Assembly (NCBI GenBank): GCA_963834725.1
Contig: CAWICN010000001.1
Coordinates: forward strand, 434,001 to 498,000
Length of the DNA stretch: 64,000 bases
Direction of reading: 5' to 3'
From: PALSA-693 sp963834725
Lineage (GTDB): Bacteria > Actinomycetota > Acidimicrobiia > Acidimicrobiales > Palsa-688
The notes beneath the pieces are model-generated. The model did no database searches. It saw only the letters and a list, made by a program, of their open reading frames with translations, and was not told where the DNA came from. Position 1 is the stretch's first letter. Every line of letters begins with the position of its first letter. Both the position numbers and the translations under genes were made by a program. Shown here piece by piece: positions 42,337 through 50,689 of this stretch.

Positions 42337-45153
42337 TCACCGGGCCATACTGTCACGATCGACCGTCCGGAGTCTGAGGAGCGCGTCTTCGGCGGCCTGC
42401 GTGACCTCGGCTACCGACCAGGATGCTCCTCCGGTGCGGAGGCGGGTGGCGTCGGATCCGAGGGCATCGGTGGCCTGCTCGCGTAGTGGCCGGTCCAGTC
42501 TCTCCCAGAGGGGCATGTAACGCGTGCTCGTGATGGACTCGATGTGGTCGGCGCCTGCCCACAGTCGCAGCGATACCGCCGGGTAGCCTGCCGTGGCGGA
42601 CAGCCGAGCGGCGCCGCGGATCCCACCGGTGAGCATGATCCTCACCCCCGACTGGCGGCAGAAACGCGTGAAGCGTAGAGCATGTACTGATGCGATGGGT
42701 TGATCTCCGACCAGCTCGGCGGCCACACCCAGAGCCATCCCACCCCATTCGGCCAGCCACCCGCCGTCGAGGACGTCCAGCTCGGCGAAAGCGTCGAGGC
42801 ACGACGGGTAGGCGTCGTTTGCTCCCCCCATTACCCGGATCACACCGTCGTAGACGCGCATCAAGGCCACCATGTTCTGAAAGCCTGCGGTCTGGGCCAG
42901 GAGGGTGCTGTCCCTCACCGCATGGGCGACCTCCGGGTCATCGACAGAGTCCCACAGGATGGCAGCCAGTGGAATGTTTCCGGCGGCATACGCCGCAGGA
43001 ATGGGCAGACCTGATTTCTCGGCAGCATCCTGGGACTCGCGCATCATCCGGTTTCCCAGCGAACGGTCACCGCCAGCGCGATACCAGGTCAAGGTGGCCA
43101 GGGCGAACGCCCAGTTAGCCCGCACGGCGAGCGATTCCGCGTGTTGGGCTCGCAGCATGGCGAGGTGGTCGGCGAAAGCGGCCGCTTCGTCGAAGCGACA
43201 CAAGTAGGTGGCCCTGGTCGATGCCTGAGACAGGGCCGCCGACAGAACGTCGAGCGACATCCGGGCCGGTTCGGCGGCGCCCAGCGCCTCGACCAACAGG
43301 TCCAGTTGCTCGTCGACCAAACCCAGGTTCTCCCACCACCACCAATAGGCCAGCATCAGGGCGACGGCGGTCTCCGGTTCGGAGGTTCGGATGGCGTCCT
43401 TCACTGCACCCCGGAGGTTGTCGACCTCGGCGGCCACCCCCTCGTGGGCGGCGGCGTCAAAGATGTCGCCCGGAGCCGGTATACGAGACAGGAGATGATC
43501 GCGGTGGCGGCTCGCGGCGTCGTCTCGTTCTCCGCTCGTCTCGAGCAACTCGACCGCGAACTGGCGCACCGGTTCGAGCAGCCGGAAGCGACGCTCCTCG
43601 GCGGGACCGTCGACCACGGTGACCAGCGACTTGTCGACCAGCCCGCCCGAGACGCTGAGGATGTCCGCGCTGACCGTGGGGGCGACGGCTGCCGCGGCCT
43701 CCAGGATGAAGCTGCTGCGGAACACGGCCAAGCGGCGGAACAGTACTTGCTCGGCCTCGCTCAGCAGGTCATACGACCACGCCAGGGTGGCCCGCATGGT
43801 TTGATGGCGTTCCACCCGGCCGTGCCCGTCAGCCAACAAAGAGAGCGTCTCGTCCAGCCGGTCGGCGATCTGGGTGGCCGTCAGGAGCCGCGCCCGGGCG
43901 GCCGCCAACTCGATCGCCAGCGGGAGCCCTCCCAATCGCCTGCACACCTCAGATACGGCGGCCGCGGCGGTCGAGTCGAGCCGGAAACGCGGGTGCACCG
44001 CCTGGGCCCGCTCGACGAACAGGGCCCCCGCTGCCGACCCCGCCACCCCGGCCACATCGTCATCGGCCGGCAGATCAAGGGAGCCCACCTCCAGCAGCCG
44101 CTCGCCGGCCACGCCCAGCGACTGGCGGCTGGTGGCCAAAACGACCAGGCGGGGGCACAGCCTGAGCAGGCCGCCAATCAGCTCGCGGGCCGCCTCCACC
44201 AGATGCTCACAGTTATCCACGATCAGCAACACCCGGCGGTCGCCGACGGCGGCCCCCAGCCGGTCCCGAACCAGCCCCGAACCGCCCGCGTCGGCCAGCG
44301 GGTCGTGGTGGCCCATCGCCTGCGCCACGGTGGAGGCGGCCTGGGCGGGATCGCGCAGCACCGCCAGTTCCGCCAGCCACACTCCGTCGGGAAACTCACC
44401 CAGCAGCCGCCGTCCCGCCTCGATCGCCAGGCGGGTCTTGCCCGCCCCGCCCGGTCCCACCAGGGTCACCATCCGCCCCTTCATCACCCGGACCATCAGG
44501 CCTTCCATTTCGACCTGCCGGCCCACGAAAGAGGTCAAGGCGGCCGGAAGGTTGTGCGCCGGGCCCCTCTCGCCCCGAATGGGCGGGAAATCTCGTTCCA
44601 ACCCCGCCTTGACCACCTGGTGCAGCCGCTCCGGCCGGCCCATACCCCGGAGCTGGTACTCGCCCAGCTCCACCGTCTCGATCTCTTGGACCAGCCCGGC
44701 TGTTGCTGCCGACAGCAGAATCTGCCCTCCGTGGGCCAGCGCCATGATCCTCGCTGTCCGGTTCACGGTCGGGCCGAAATAGTCGTCGTCGCGCTCGACC
44801 GCCTCCCCGGTGTGCACACCCATCCGCACCCGCAGGCGGCTCGACGCCCTCTCTCCGGTAATCGACTCCTGCAGCTCCACCGCGGCCGCCACCGCGTCCG
44901 AGGCCCGTACAAACGCCGCCGCGAAACCGTCACCCATGGAGGCAAACACGTACCCGTCGTGACGTTCCACCACTGTCCGAACCAGCTCGTTGTGGGAGGC
45001 CACCAGCGCCTCGGTGGCCGACGCGTCCGCGTCCCATCGCCGGGTGCTGTCTTCGACATCTGTGAAAAGGAACGTCACTGTCCCCGTCGGCCTCACCACC
45101 GGTGCCGACACTACCCATCGCAGCAGGTGGACGCGGCGGCCGTCGCCGGCCAT
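42337..45153 (-). CDS. Class III nucleotide cyclase / STAND NTPase regulator
   Basis: 938 aa. The N-terminal cyclase (about 22-185) has both metal aspartates (FTDVED, D32; MGDGFAA, D75) and the transition-state pair N131/R135 (GPTVNRTARIMALA), so it may be active. A signal NTPase follows: Walker A LVGPGGAGKTRLA (232-243), Walker B VLLIVDNCEHL, VLATSRQSLGVAGE (sensor) and GGLPLAIELAAARARLL (GLPL motif). A long helical TPR-like C-terminus completes it. A LuxR or SARP DNA-binding domain is absent. The start is uncertain; GTGs follow closely. Actinobacteria carry many such proteins, with unknown ligands. Confidence 0.92.
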   Translation of the reverse strand: MAGDGRRVHLLRWVVSAPVVRPTGTVTFLFTDVEDSTRRWDADASATEALVASHNELVRTVVERHDGYVFASMGDGFAAAFVRASDAVAAAVELQESITGERASSRLRVRMGVHTGEAVERDDDYFGPTVNRTARIMALAHGGQILLSAATAGLVQEIETVELGEYQLRGMGRPERLHQVVKAGLERDFPPIRGERGPAHNLPAALTSFVGRQVEMEGLMVRVMKGRMVTLVGPGGAGKTRLAIEAGRRLLGEFPDGVWLAELAVLRDPAQAASTVAQAMGHHDPLADAGGSGLVRDRLGAAVGDRRVLLIVDNCEHLVEAARELIGGLLRLCPRLVVLATSRQSLGVAGERLLEVGSLDLPADDDVAGVAGSAAGALFVERAQAVHPRFRLDSTAAAAVSEVCRRLGGLPLAIELAAARARLLTATQIADRLDETLSLLADGHGRVERHQTMRATLAWSYDLLSEAEQVLFRRLAVFRSSFILEAAAAVAPTVSADILSVSGGLVDKSLVTVVDGPAEERRFRLLEPVRQFAVELLETSGERDDAASRHRDHLLSRIPAPGDIFDAAAHEGVAAEVDNLRGAVKDAIRTSEPETAVALMLAYWWWWENLGLVDEQLDLLVEALGAAEPARMSLDVLSAALSQASTRATYLCRFDEAAAFADHLAMLRAQHAESLAVRANWAFALATLTWYRAGGDRSLGNRMMRESQDAAEKSGLPIPAAYAAGNIPLAAILWDSVDDPEVAHAVRDSTLLAQTAGFQNMVALMRVYDGVIRVMGGANDAYPSCLDAFAELDVLDGGWLAEWGGMALGVAAELVGDQPIASVHALRFTRFCRQSGVRIMLTGGIRGAARLSATAGYPAVSLRLWAGADHIESITSTRYMPLWERLDRPLREQATDALGSDATRLRTGGASWSVAEVTQAAEDALLRLRTVDRDSMAR

Positions 45154-45289
45154 GCCGGGGTCCAGTCAGCACCACAATCTGTGGCCTCGACCACCGAGGC
45201 CGGGTTGGCCGCCCGTCGCGGGCGCCGCTGGTGGCGTGCTCACTTCGAAGGATGCCAGGATGGGCGGCGCCGCCGCCAAGCGTCAGCCC

Positions 45290-46192
45290 TCAGTCGAACA
45301 TGTGGTTTCCACCGGGTGAGCGGACCAGCGGACCGAGGTTCGGGCCGTCTTCCTTCCACCCGTAATAGAGGTGCTGGCCGAGGAGGATGGCGAACCGCTC
45401 GGGGTTGTCGGCCAGGATCTCGGGCGTGACGTTCTCTCGGTATGGCTCTTGCGGTCGCAAGTAGGCGCGCATCATGGCCACGATCAGGTTCACGCGCAAC
45501 CCGGGATGACGGCGGGCGTCCGCACCGTGCCACGTGTTGCCGTGCCAGAAGATGATCGATCCGGCCTCGCACTCAACCGGCACCCCTTGGTCTCGTCCTT
45601 CCCTGGGGTTGGGGTGTCGACCGAACCGGTGGCTGCCGGGCACGTAAATAAGCGGCCCGGAGTCGGGCGTGTAGTCGGTCAACGCCCACGTGACATTGCA
45701 TACCTGCGCATACGCCGGGAAAGGGGCGGGGATCATCACATTGTCGCAGTGCAAACCCAGGTCGACGGTACCGGGACCCTTCACGCCGGCCAGGCAATTG
45801 CTGATAATGCAGCTCTCGCCAAGCAGGTAGGTGGCCATGGCCAGCGCCGTCGGGTTGACGATCGCCTCCTGAAAGGCCTTGTCCTCGAACAACAGGTAGT
45901 ACAGCTGCAATCCGAACGCCTCGCCGAACTTGCCCCGCCCCGCTTCTGTGGCGAGTTCGAGGTCGGGGCGCGAGCCGGTGCGCTCCTCGGCCACTCGCAG
46001 GATGGCGTTGAGCAACCGCCCGGCCAGCCCCGGGGCCCTCACCTTTTCGGGCGGGATGACGGTGAGCCCCTTCGTCTCCAGTTCCGCGACATTGGGCTCC
46101 AGCCCGAGCCGGGTGATCTCGTCCCAGTGGTGGCGGACGATCTCGCTGCCGGTCAGCAGGTGAGTGGGTGCGTACCCCGTTTCCGTGCTCAT
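45290..46192 (-). CDS. Phytanoyl-CoA dioxygenase family protein
   Basis: 300 aa from ATG 46192 (ATG 46201 and an open extension to 46387 exist). It is a Fe(II)/2-oxoglutarate-type double-stranded beta-helix: HxD as LHCDNVMIPAP, CNVTWALTDYTPDSGPLIYV, and the distal His in FWHGNTWHGADARRHPGLRV with an Arg for 2-oxoglutarate. The N-terminal half is helical. PhyH-type enzymes hydroxylate acyl-CoAs or other hydrophobic compounds. It is divergent from an ArsR remnant. Confidence 0.85.
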   Translation of the reverse strand: MSTETGYAPTHLLTGSEIVRHHWDEITRLGLEPNVAELETKGLTVIPPEKVRAPGLAGRLLNAILRVAEERTGSRPDLELATEAGRGKFGEAFGLQLYYLLFEDKAFQEAIVNPTALAMATYLLGESCIISNCLAGVKGPGTVDLGLHCDNVMIPAPFPAYAQVCNVTWALTDYTPDSGPLIYVPGSHRFGRHPNPREGRDQGVPVECEAGSIIFWHGNTWHGADARRHPGLRVNLIVAMMRAYLRPQEPYRENVTPEILADNPERFAILLGQHLYYGWKEDGPNLGPLVRSPGGNHMFD

Positions 46193-46293
46193 GACCGCCA
46201 TCTTCGCGCGAGCGGCGACGAGGACGTCATGCCTGGAGCCCCACGATCCCCTGGCGGGTGGTTCCTGGCCCTCGGCCGGGCTTGAATGCCAGC

Positions 46294-46322
46294 TTGACAC
46301 ATGTCGATAAGTGAATGTATTC
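46294..46322 (+). promoter_or_regulatory. Putative promoter of the ArsR remnant (leaderless)
   Basis: TTGACA at 46294-46299 and GTATTC at 46317-46322 are 17 bp apart. The predicted transcription start coincides with the GTG at 46328, so the ArsR gene may have been translated from a leaderless message. Confidence 0.45.
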
Positions 46323-46327
46323 GAACC

Positions 46328-46705
46328 GTGGCCCGGTCTTCCACGACGTCGGATGTCTTCAACGCAATTGCCGAAGCGCACCGTCACGAAATCCTGGACG
46401 CGTTGATCACAGGCGAGAAGGCCGTCGGGGCGATCGTGGACGACCTCTCAATCTCCCATCCCCAGGTTTCGAAACGCCTTGCGGGTGCTCAGTGTGGTGG
46501 GGCTCGTCAGGTGCCGGGCGGAGGGGCGTCGCCGGCTGTACCGCCTCGAGCCAGCTCACCTCCGGCCGTTGCACGGAACGATCTCGAGATCGTCATCACT
46601 CGAGAGTTCGACGCTCCGATCGAACTCGTTTTCGACATATTGACAAAACCCGAGCATGTGAGGAAAACGATCGCTCCGTCTTCGACCAGATACAAGATCT
46701 CTTGA
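46328..46705 (+). pseudogene. ArsR regulator joined to an SRPBCC N-terminus (degenerate)
   Basis: Starting at GTG 46328 the frame reads TSDVFNAIAEAHRHEILDAL, GAIVDDLSISHPQVSKRL, a normal ArsR DNA-binding half. The frame then slips: the next frame gives RVLSVVGLVRCRAEGRRRLY and RLEPAHLRPLHG, the wing and last helix. Back in the first frame, DLEIVITREFDAPIELVFDI and LTKPEHVRKTIAP is the beginning of an AHSA1-like SRPBCC protein, which stops after about 35 residues. It looks like a former ArsR-SRPBCC gene pair collapsed by deletion plus a frameshift. Confidence 0.7.
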
Positions 46706-46786
46706 GATCACTGCTCGATCCAAAGAGAACGGTCTGCGGGTAATTGGGGTTCGAGCCGGACCTCAATGCCGGCGATTCGGCCCAGC

Positions 46787-46842
46787 TTGACCGGCATGGG
46801 TGGCCGATTGTATGGAGTAGTAGGACGTATAGGTCCTACTAC
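46787..46842 (+). promoter_or_regulatory. Promoter overlapping a perfect palindromic operator
   Basis: TTGACC (46787-46792) and TATGGA (46811-46816) are 18 bp apart. Directly after the -10, GTAGTAGGAC (46817-46826) and GTCCTACTAC (46833-46842) form a perfect 10-bp inverted repeat around GTATAG, at the expected transcription start. This is a classic repressor-site position. Confidence 0.55.
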
Positions 46843-46963
46843 TGGACACAATGGCTCCGCATCCTCGTCGACGCGGCGTCGCTACCTCGCCCGCTGCAGC
46901 CTGCTGCCGTCGGACCTACTGACGGTCACTAAACCAGGGGCCGGCGAGCGGGAGCTGGGGAGC

Positions 46964-46985
46964 GACCTCTGGCGCTTTAGAGGTC
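46964..46985. terminator. Hairpin downstream of the palindromic promoter
   Basis: GACCTCT (46964-46970) pairs with AGAGGTC (46979-46985) around an 8-nt loop. It is followed by CCCC, not a T-run, so termination is uncertain. Confidence 0.35.
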
Positions 46986-47143
46986 CCCCGGCGGTCCTGC
47001 TTACAATGCCTCCGTGAGACGCCTCTAACTCGTCCGCCCCGGCCGAGCCGCCGGCGGCTGGAGGATGCGAACGGCGCAACCTGGCCGCGACGCTACCTAT
47101 GATCGGTGCATCACCCTGACCGGAGAAGATGGAGGTTCACAGG

Positions 47144-47527
47144 ATGAGCGCTCGCGTTGTGCACTTCGAGGTTCCTTTCGACGACGCCGATCGGGCCCGC
47201 AGCTTCTACCGGGACGTCTTCGACTGGGAGATCCAGTCGGTCCCAGAGATGGACTACAACATGGTGTCCACCGGACCCATGGGCAACCAGGGACCAAGCG
47301 AGCCGGGCTACATCGGTGGCGGAATGATGCAGCGGCAGGACCCTGTCACAGCCCCGGTCATCACCCTGGAGGTCGACGACATCGATGCCACCCTCGTCGC
47401 GGTGAAAAAGCACGGCGGCGCGGCAGCAGGAGAGAAGATGGCGGTAGGTGACATGGGGTTTGCGGCCTACTTTAAGGATAGTGAGGGCAACCTCATGGGG
47501 CTCTGGCAAATCGCTTCACAGGGCTAG
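47144..47527 (+). CDS. VOC (glyoxalase/bleomycin-resistance) superfamily protein
   Basis: 127 aa from ATG 47144, chosen because GGAGG (47131) lies 8 nt upstream; ATG 47129 overlaps that site. The pattern VVHFEVPFDDADRARSFYRD, VFDWEIQSVPEMDYNMVSTG and GFAAYFKDSEGNLMGLWQ is a single VOC module. These act as metal-dependent lyases, dioxygenases or binding proteins. Substrate unknown. Confidence 0.9.
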   Translation: MSARVVHFEVPFDDADRARSFYRDVFDWEIQSVPEMDYNMVSTGPMGNQGPSEPGYIGGGMMQRQDPVTAPVITLEVDDIDATLVAVKKHGGAAAGEKMAVGDMGFAAYFKDSEGNLMGLWQIASQG

Positions 47528-47656
47528 TCCAAGTCCGGCCGAGGTATCCATAACAAGCGGGTAGTTCTCGTCGCGGGAACGTCGCGAGCCGGCAGCGGGC
47601 TCGCGTCGTTCGTCGATCGGGGCCAGCCGCACTAGAATCGCAGAGGGGGTCCTTCA

Positions 47657-47794
47657 ATGCTGAAGTGGATCGCAGTCGCGAAGCTGACTGACGACGGCTT
47701 CGGCGCCCTGCTGGGCGAGAGCCTGACGGTGCGCGGCCACGAACTCGTCGCCGGCCGTGGGGTGGCTCAGATGCCGAGGTCCAGGAGGTTGTAG
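47657..47794 (+). CDS. Possible 45-aa protein or gene remnant
   Basis: ATG 47657 follows GAGGGGG and encodes MLKWIAVAKLTDDGFGALLG, then ESLTVRGHELVAGRGVAQMP and a short basic end. It overlaps the 3' end of the convergent dioxygenase gene by 28 nt. No family is recognised. Confidence 0.25.
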   Translation: MLKWIAVAKLTDDGFGALLGESLTVRGHELVAGRGVAQMPRSRRL

Positions 47795-48933
47795 CCCTCC
47801 AACGAAGCCTGAGCGCGGCGATCCCAGCGCAGTTCGTCCTCGCGGCCCGCGAACGGCTGGTAGGAGTAGCGCTGCTCGAGCGGGTACCGCTGGGCCCGGG
47901 CGTCGATGGCATACATGATCGCCTTCGACCGCTCCTCCACCCGCGCCTCGTCGTAGGTGGCCGTGGCGTTGTGGACTCCGCCGCTGGTGACCCCGACGAT
48001 CGACCGCCGGCGGTGGAAACCGAAGTTGATCGTGACCCGCACGTTCGGGCCCGTGTTAGCGAACGACGCATGAACTGCCTGGCGGTTCGTGATGGCGACG
48101 TCGCCTGGGCCACAGAGCAGCGGAACGGCTGCGGGCAGACGATCCGAACCTTCGTCGGTGACCATTTTGCGGATGTCGACCTTGCCGGCGGCGTGCGAGC
48201 CGGGGACGACCCACAGCCCGTTCACCGCGTCGCACCCGTAGAGCTGCGCCATGAAGTTGAACCCGTGCGTGCCCGCATCAAGCTCCGGCGAGTCCCAGTG
48301 CGTCCAGCCGTCCTGGTGCCACGCCACGGGACCGCCGAGACCCGGGTGCTTGATCCACACCGCCTCGTTGAAGGGCGTGAAGTCCGGCCCGTTTACGGCC
48401 TCTGCAACCCTGAGCAGGTCTGGGTGGCCGTACAAACGCAAACACGCCTCCGATAGGAACAGCGTCCCGAAGACCAGCTGCACCACGTGGTCCGGTGCGC
48501 CTTCCGGAGTCGGCGGCTCGATCATCTTGGTCTGGTAGCGGCCATGGGCCGCGTCGGTGCCGCCAACCGGGTCCGTGAGCGGCCGGACCCAGCTGTAGAC
48601 CGGCCATTTGGCGTCGACCCCGATAGCGGGCCGCCCGTGACGATCAGTCGTGCCCTTCGGCGTCGTCGGCGCACGCTCCAACAGCTCACCGACGTCACGC
48701 TCAATGTCGTCCAACTCGGCCGCGCCTACCACGCCCTCGAAGACGAAAAAGCCGTGCTGCCAGTACGCTTCGAGAATCTCGGGATCGAGATGGCCGTCCG
48801 AGTCGAACCTGATCGGCCCACGATTGCCGAGCGCGAGCGCCCGCTCAGTGCCCGCCGCCCGGTACTCGACCATGGCCGGTTCGTCGGTGCCATACCCGAC
48901 GGGGGCGACATCCAGGAGCGGGAGCTTGGGCAT
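47767..48933 (-). CDS. Phytanoyl-CoA dioxygenase family protein
   Basis: 388 aa from ATG 48933, where GGAGGTT is well spaced; the frame is open further upstream but conflicts with the DinB gene. Fold markers: EILEAYWQHGFFVFEGVVGA at the start; iron ligands HxD in VAWHQDGWTHWDSPELD; the distal His in VAITNRQAVHASFANTGPNV, with Arg in VRVTINFGFHRRRS. The enzyme probably hydroxylates a small or lipid substrate with Fe(II) and 2-oxoglutarate. It differs clearly from the other PhyH copy at 45290. Confidence 0.88.
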   Translation of the reverse strand: MPKLPLLDVAPVGYGTDEPAMVEYRAAGTERALALGNRGPIRFDSDGHLDPEILEAYWQHGFFVFEGVVGAAELDDIERDVGELLERAPTTPKGTTDRHGRPAIGVDAKWPVYSWVRPLTDPVGGTDAAHGRYQTKMIEPPTPEGAPDHVVQLVFGTLFLSEACLRLYGHPDLLRVAEAVNGPDFTPFNEAVWIKHPGLGGPVAWHQDGWTHWDSPELDAGTHGFNFMAQLYGCDAVNGLWVVPGSHAAGKVDIRKMVTDEGSDRLPAAVPLLCGPGDVAITNRQAVHASFANTGPNVRVTINFGFHRRRSIVGVTSGGVHNATATYDEARVEERSKAIMYAIDARAQRYPLEQRYSYQPFAGREDELRWDRRAQASLEGYNLLDLGI

Positions 48934-49155
48934 GGCGGAACCTCCGAAAGTCACCGGCCGGCGTTCGACGCCGCCTGGGGCCGATTCTAACAGCTGGCTG
49001 GTCTCCTCGACCGGGCCGCCCCGCTGACCGGCGACGGCGGCGGACTGGTGAGCGCCGCGCCTCTTCGGCGGACATAGTGTCATTACTGCCCTCAGTCCGT
49101 GGACTGGTAACGGGGCGCTCGAGGCCCATCCAGGGTCCGAGACGGAGGTGAACCG

Positions 49156-49893
49156 ATGCCTTATGAGAAGGGCCCAGCCCTCCCAGGTGCACGCCTGGAG
49201 GATGTCGACCTCTCGCACGCACGCTTGCACGCGCCCAATTTCGAGGGAGCAAAGATCACCGACGCATGGTTCCACAACGCTGATATCTCGGGGGACCTCG
49301 AAGGTCTCCGTCTGAACGGGGTAGAAGTTGCTCCTTTGGTGACCGCAGAGCTGGAACGCCGGTTCCCGGAGCGAGCCAAGCTGCGAGCAGTCGACCCAGA
49401 TGGTTTGGCCGAGGCGTGGACCATGATCGAGGACGTCTGGCAGACGACCGTTGCTCGGGCCGGCACGCTACCGCCCCCCAAGCTGTACCAGCGAGTCGAC
49501 GACGAGTGGAGCTTTGTCGAAACTCTCCGCCATCTGGTTATGGCTACAGACTGTTGGCTGCGGCGCATGGTGAAGGGCATGGATCGCCCATACCATCCGT
49601 GGGGACTTGCAGGGTCGTGGCTCACCAATCCCGCCAGTTGGGGAATCGATCCTGAGGCGACTCCCTCCCTCACACAGGTTCTCGAGCTGCGACGGGAGCG
49701 TATGGATGAGGTCGGGCAGACGATCGGCGCTGTCACCGCCGAGGAGCTCGAACGCATCTGTGTCGCACCCGACGCCCCAGGTCATCCGACCTCAGACCAC
49801 ACCGTTCGGGCGTGCCTGCACGTGATCCTCAACGAGGAGTGGGAACACAACTGTTACGCCAGGCGAGACCTCGACATCCTCGATACCCGATGA
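49156..49893 (+). CDS. DinB-like metal-binding protein with N-terminal pentapeptide-type region
   Basis: 245 aa; ACGGAGGTGAACCG precedes ATG 49156. Residues 10-60 read ARLEDVDLSHARLHAPNFEG with A(N/D)L-type pentapeptide spacing. Residues 80-240 are a DinB/DUF664 four-helix bundle: FVETLRHLVMATDCWLRRMV, and the metal His set in HLVMATD, DHTVRACLHVILNEEWEHNC. This family includes mycothiol- and bacillithiol-linked transferases. Substrate is unknown. Pentapeptide-DinB fusions are known in actinobacteria. Confidence 0.85.
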   Translation: MPYEKGPALPGARLEDVDLSHARLHAPNFEGAKITDAWFHNADISGDLEGLRLNGVEVAPLVTAELERRFPERAKLRAVDPDGLAEAWTMIEDVWQTTVARAGTLPPPKLYQRVDDEWSFVETLRHLVMATDCWLRRMVKGMDRPYHPWGLAGSWLTNPASWGIDPEATPSLTQVLELRRERMDEVGQTIGAVTAEELERICVAPDAPGHPTSDHTVRACLHVILNEEWEHNCYARRDLDILDTR

Positions 49894-49957
49894 GCCGCCA
49901 GGCGACGGGCTGCTGGCCGGGGAGGTTGTAGCTCGCGTTGCCAGGCGTGATCGTCAT
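49829..49957 (-). CDS. Possible 42-aa protein
   Basis: ATG 49957 follows GGAGGG by 8 nt and encodes MTITPGNASYNLPGQQPVAW and a basic tail. It overlaps the last 65 nt of the DinB gene in the opposite direction. It may be a truncated gene start. No family recognised. Confidence 0.25.
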   Translation of the reverse strand: MTITPGNASYNLPGQQPVAWRLIGYRGCRGLAWRNSCVPTPR

Positions 49958-49981
49958 GGCGTCCGCCCTCCAGGCTACGGA

Positions 49982-50689
49982 CTACGCGGAGTGCTCGCGG
50001 ACACCGGTAAAAGACACAGTGCGGCGCAGTTCGAACCCTATTGACTCATAAAGGCGGATGGCCTGAACGTTTGTGGCCGCGGCGTGCAGGAACGGTCGTT
50101 CATCCCGGTCGCGGATGGCGGCAATCACCGCCCGCACCAGCCGGGTGCCAATCCCCTGGCCGCGGAGTGCCGCCTCGGTGCAGACCGCACTTATCTCTGT
50201 CCAGCCCGCAGGGTGGAGCCTCTCGCCTGCCATCGCGATGAGCGATCCTTCACGACGCAGACCTACGTAGCTGCCCATTTCGATTGTCCGTGGCAGGAAC
50301 GGTCCCGGCCGGGTTCGCTCCACCAGGGCAAGCATCTCGGGCACGTCGGGCGGGCGCAGGGGGGTGAGTTCGTCGTCGGCTGCGGGTGCTACGCGGGTCC
50401 CGTCCATCTGCACCCCGGGTATCGTCTCCGTCGCTTCCCAGCCGCCGGGTACCTCCTCCGGATCGATGATCAGGAATGTGCCCCCACCCTCCAGCAGGTC
50501 AGCGAGGGCAGACCAGGAGGCATGGTCCCGGGAGTCGGCCACGGCGCCGAACGGGCAGACCCCGCGCTGGTAGCGCCCGGCCCGCCCGCCGTCCGATTCA
50601 GTCAGATCGGCCAGATGAGAGTGCACACCGGACAGCGAACTCCAGACCGGGTTGTCGAGGGGGTGAATGTCGATCGGGCTAAAGCTCAC
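49982..50689 (-). CDS. GNAT N-acetyltransferase (FR47-like)
   Basis: 235 aa from GTG 50689, which overlaps the TGA of the upstream LLM gene (GTGA). The N-terminal 110 residues are a helical/beta region (VWSSLSGVHSHLADLTESDG). The C-terminal half is GNAT: YVGLRREGSLIAMAGERLHP, the acetyl-CoA loop AALRGQGIGTRLVRAVIAAI and NVQAIRLYESIGFELRRTV. It is the last gene of a four-gene operon with three LLM monooxygenases, so N-acetylation of an amino-acid-type substrate is plausible. Confidence 0.88.
   Translation of the reverse strand: MSFSPIDIHPLDNPVWSSLSGVHSHLADLTESDGGRAGRYQRGVCPFGAVADSRDHASWSALADLLEGGGTFLIIDPEEVPGGWEATETIPGVQMDGTRVAPAADDELTPLRPPDVPEMLALVERTRPGPFLPRTIEMGSYVGLRREGSLIAMAGERLHPAGWTEISAVCTEAALRGQGIGTRLVRAVIAAIRDRDERPFLHAAATNVQAIRLYESIGFELRRTVSFTGVREHSA

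Larger units (their letters stand above)
46706..47143. other. Intergenic region with promoter-like and hairpin elements
   Basis: About 440 bases without a recognisable protein gene. It contains a sigma-70-like promoter, a strong palindrome (46787-46842) and a second hairpin (46964-46985). These could control the downstream VOC gene or produce a short RNA. Confidence 0.4.

Noticed and set aside
43141..45429. 762-codon open frame on the plus strand
   Set aside because: It is antiphase to the well-supported cyclase-STAND gene and is low-complexity (Arg, Gly, Gln, Pro).
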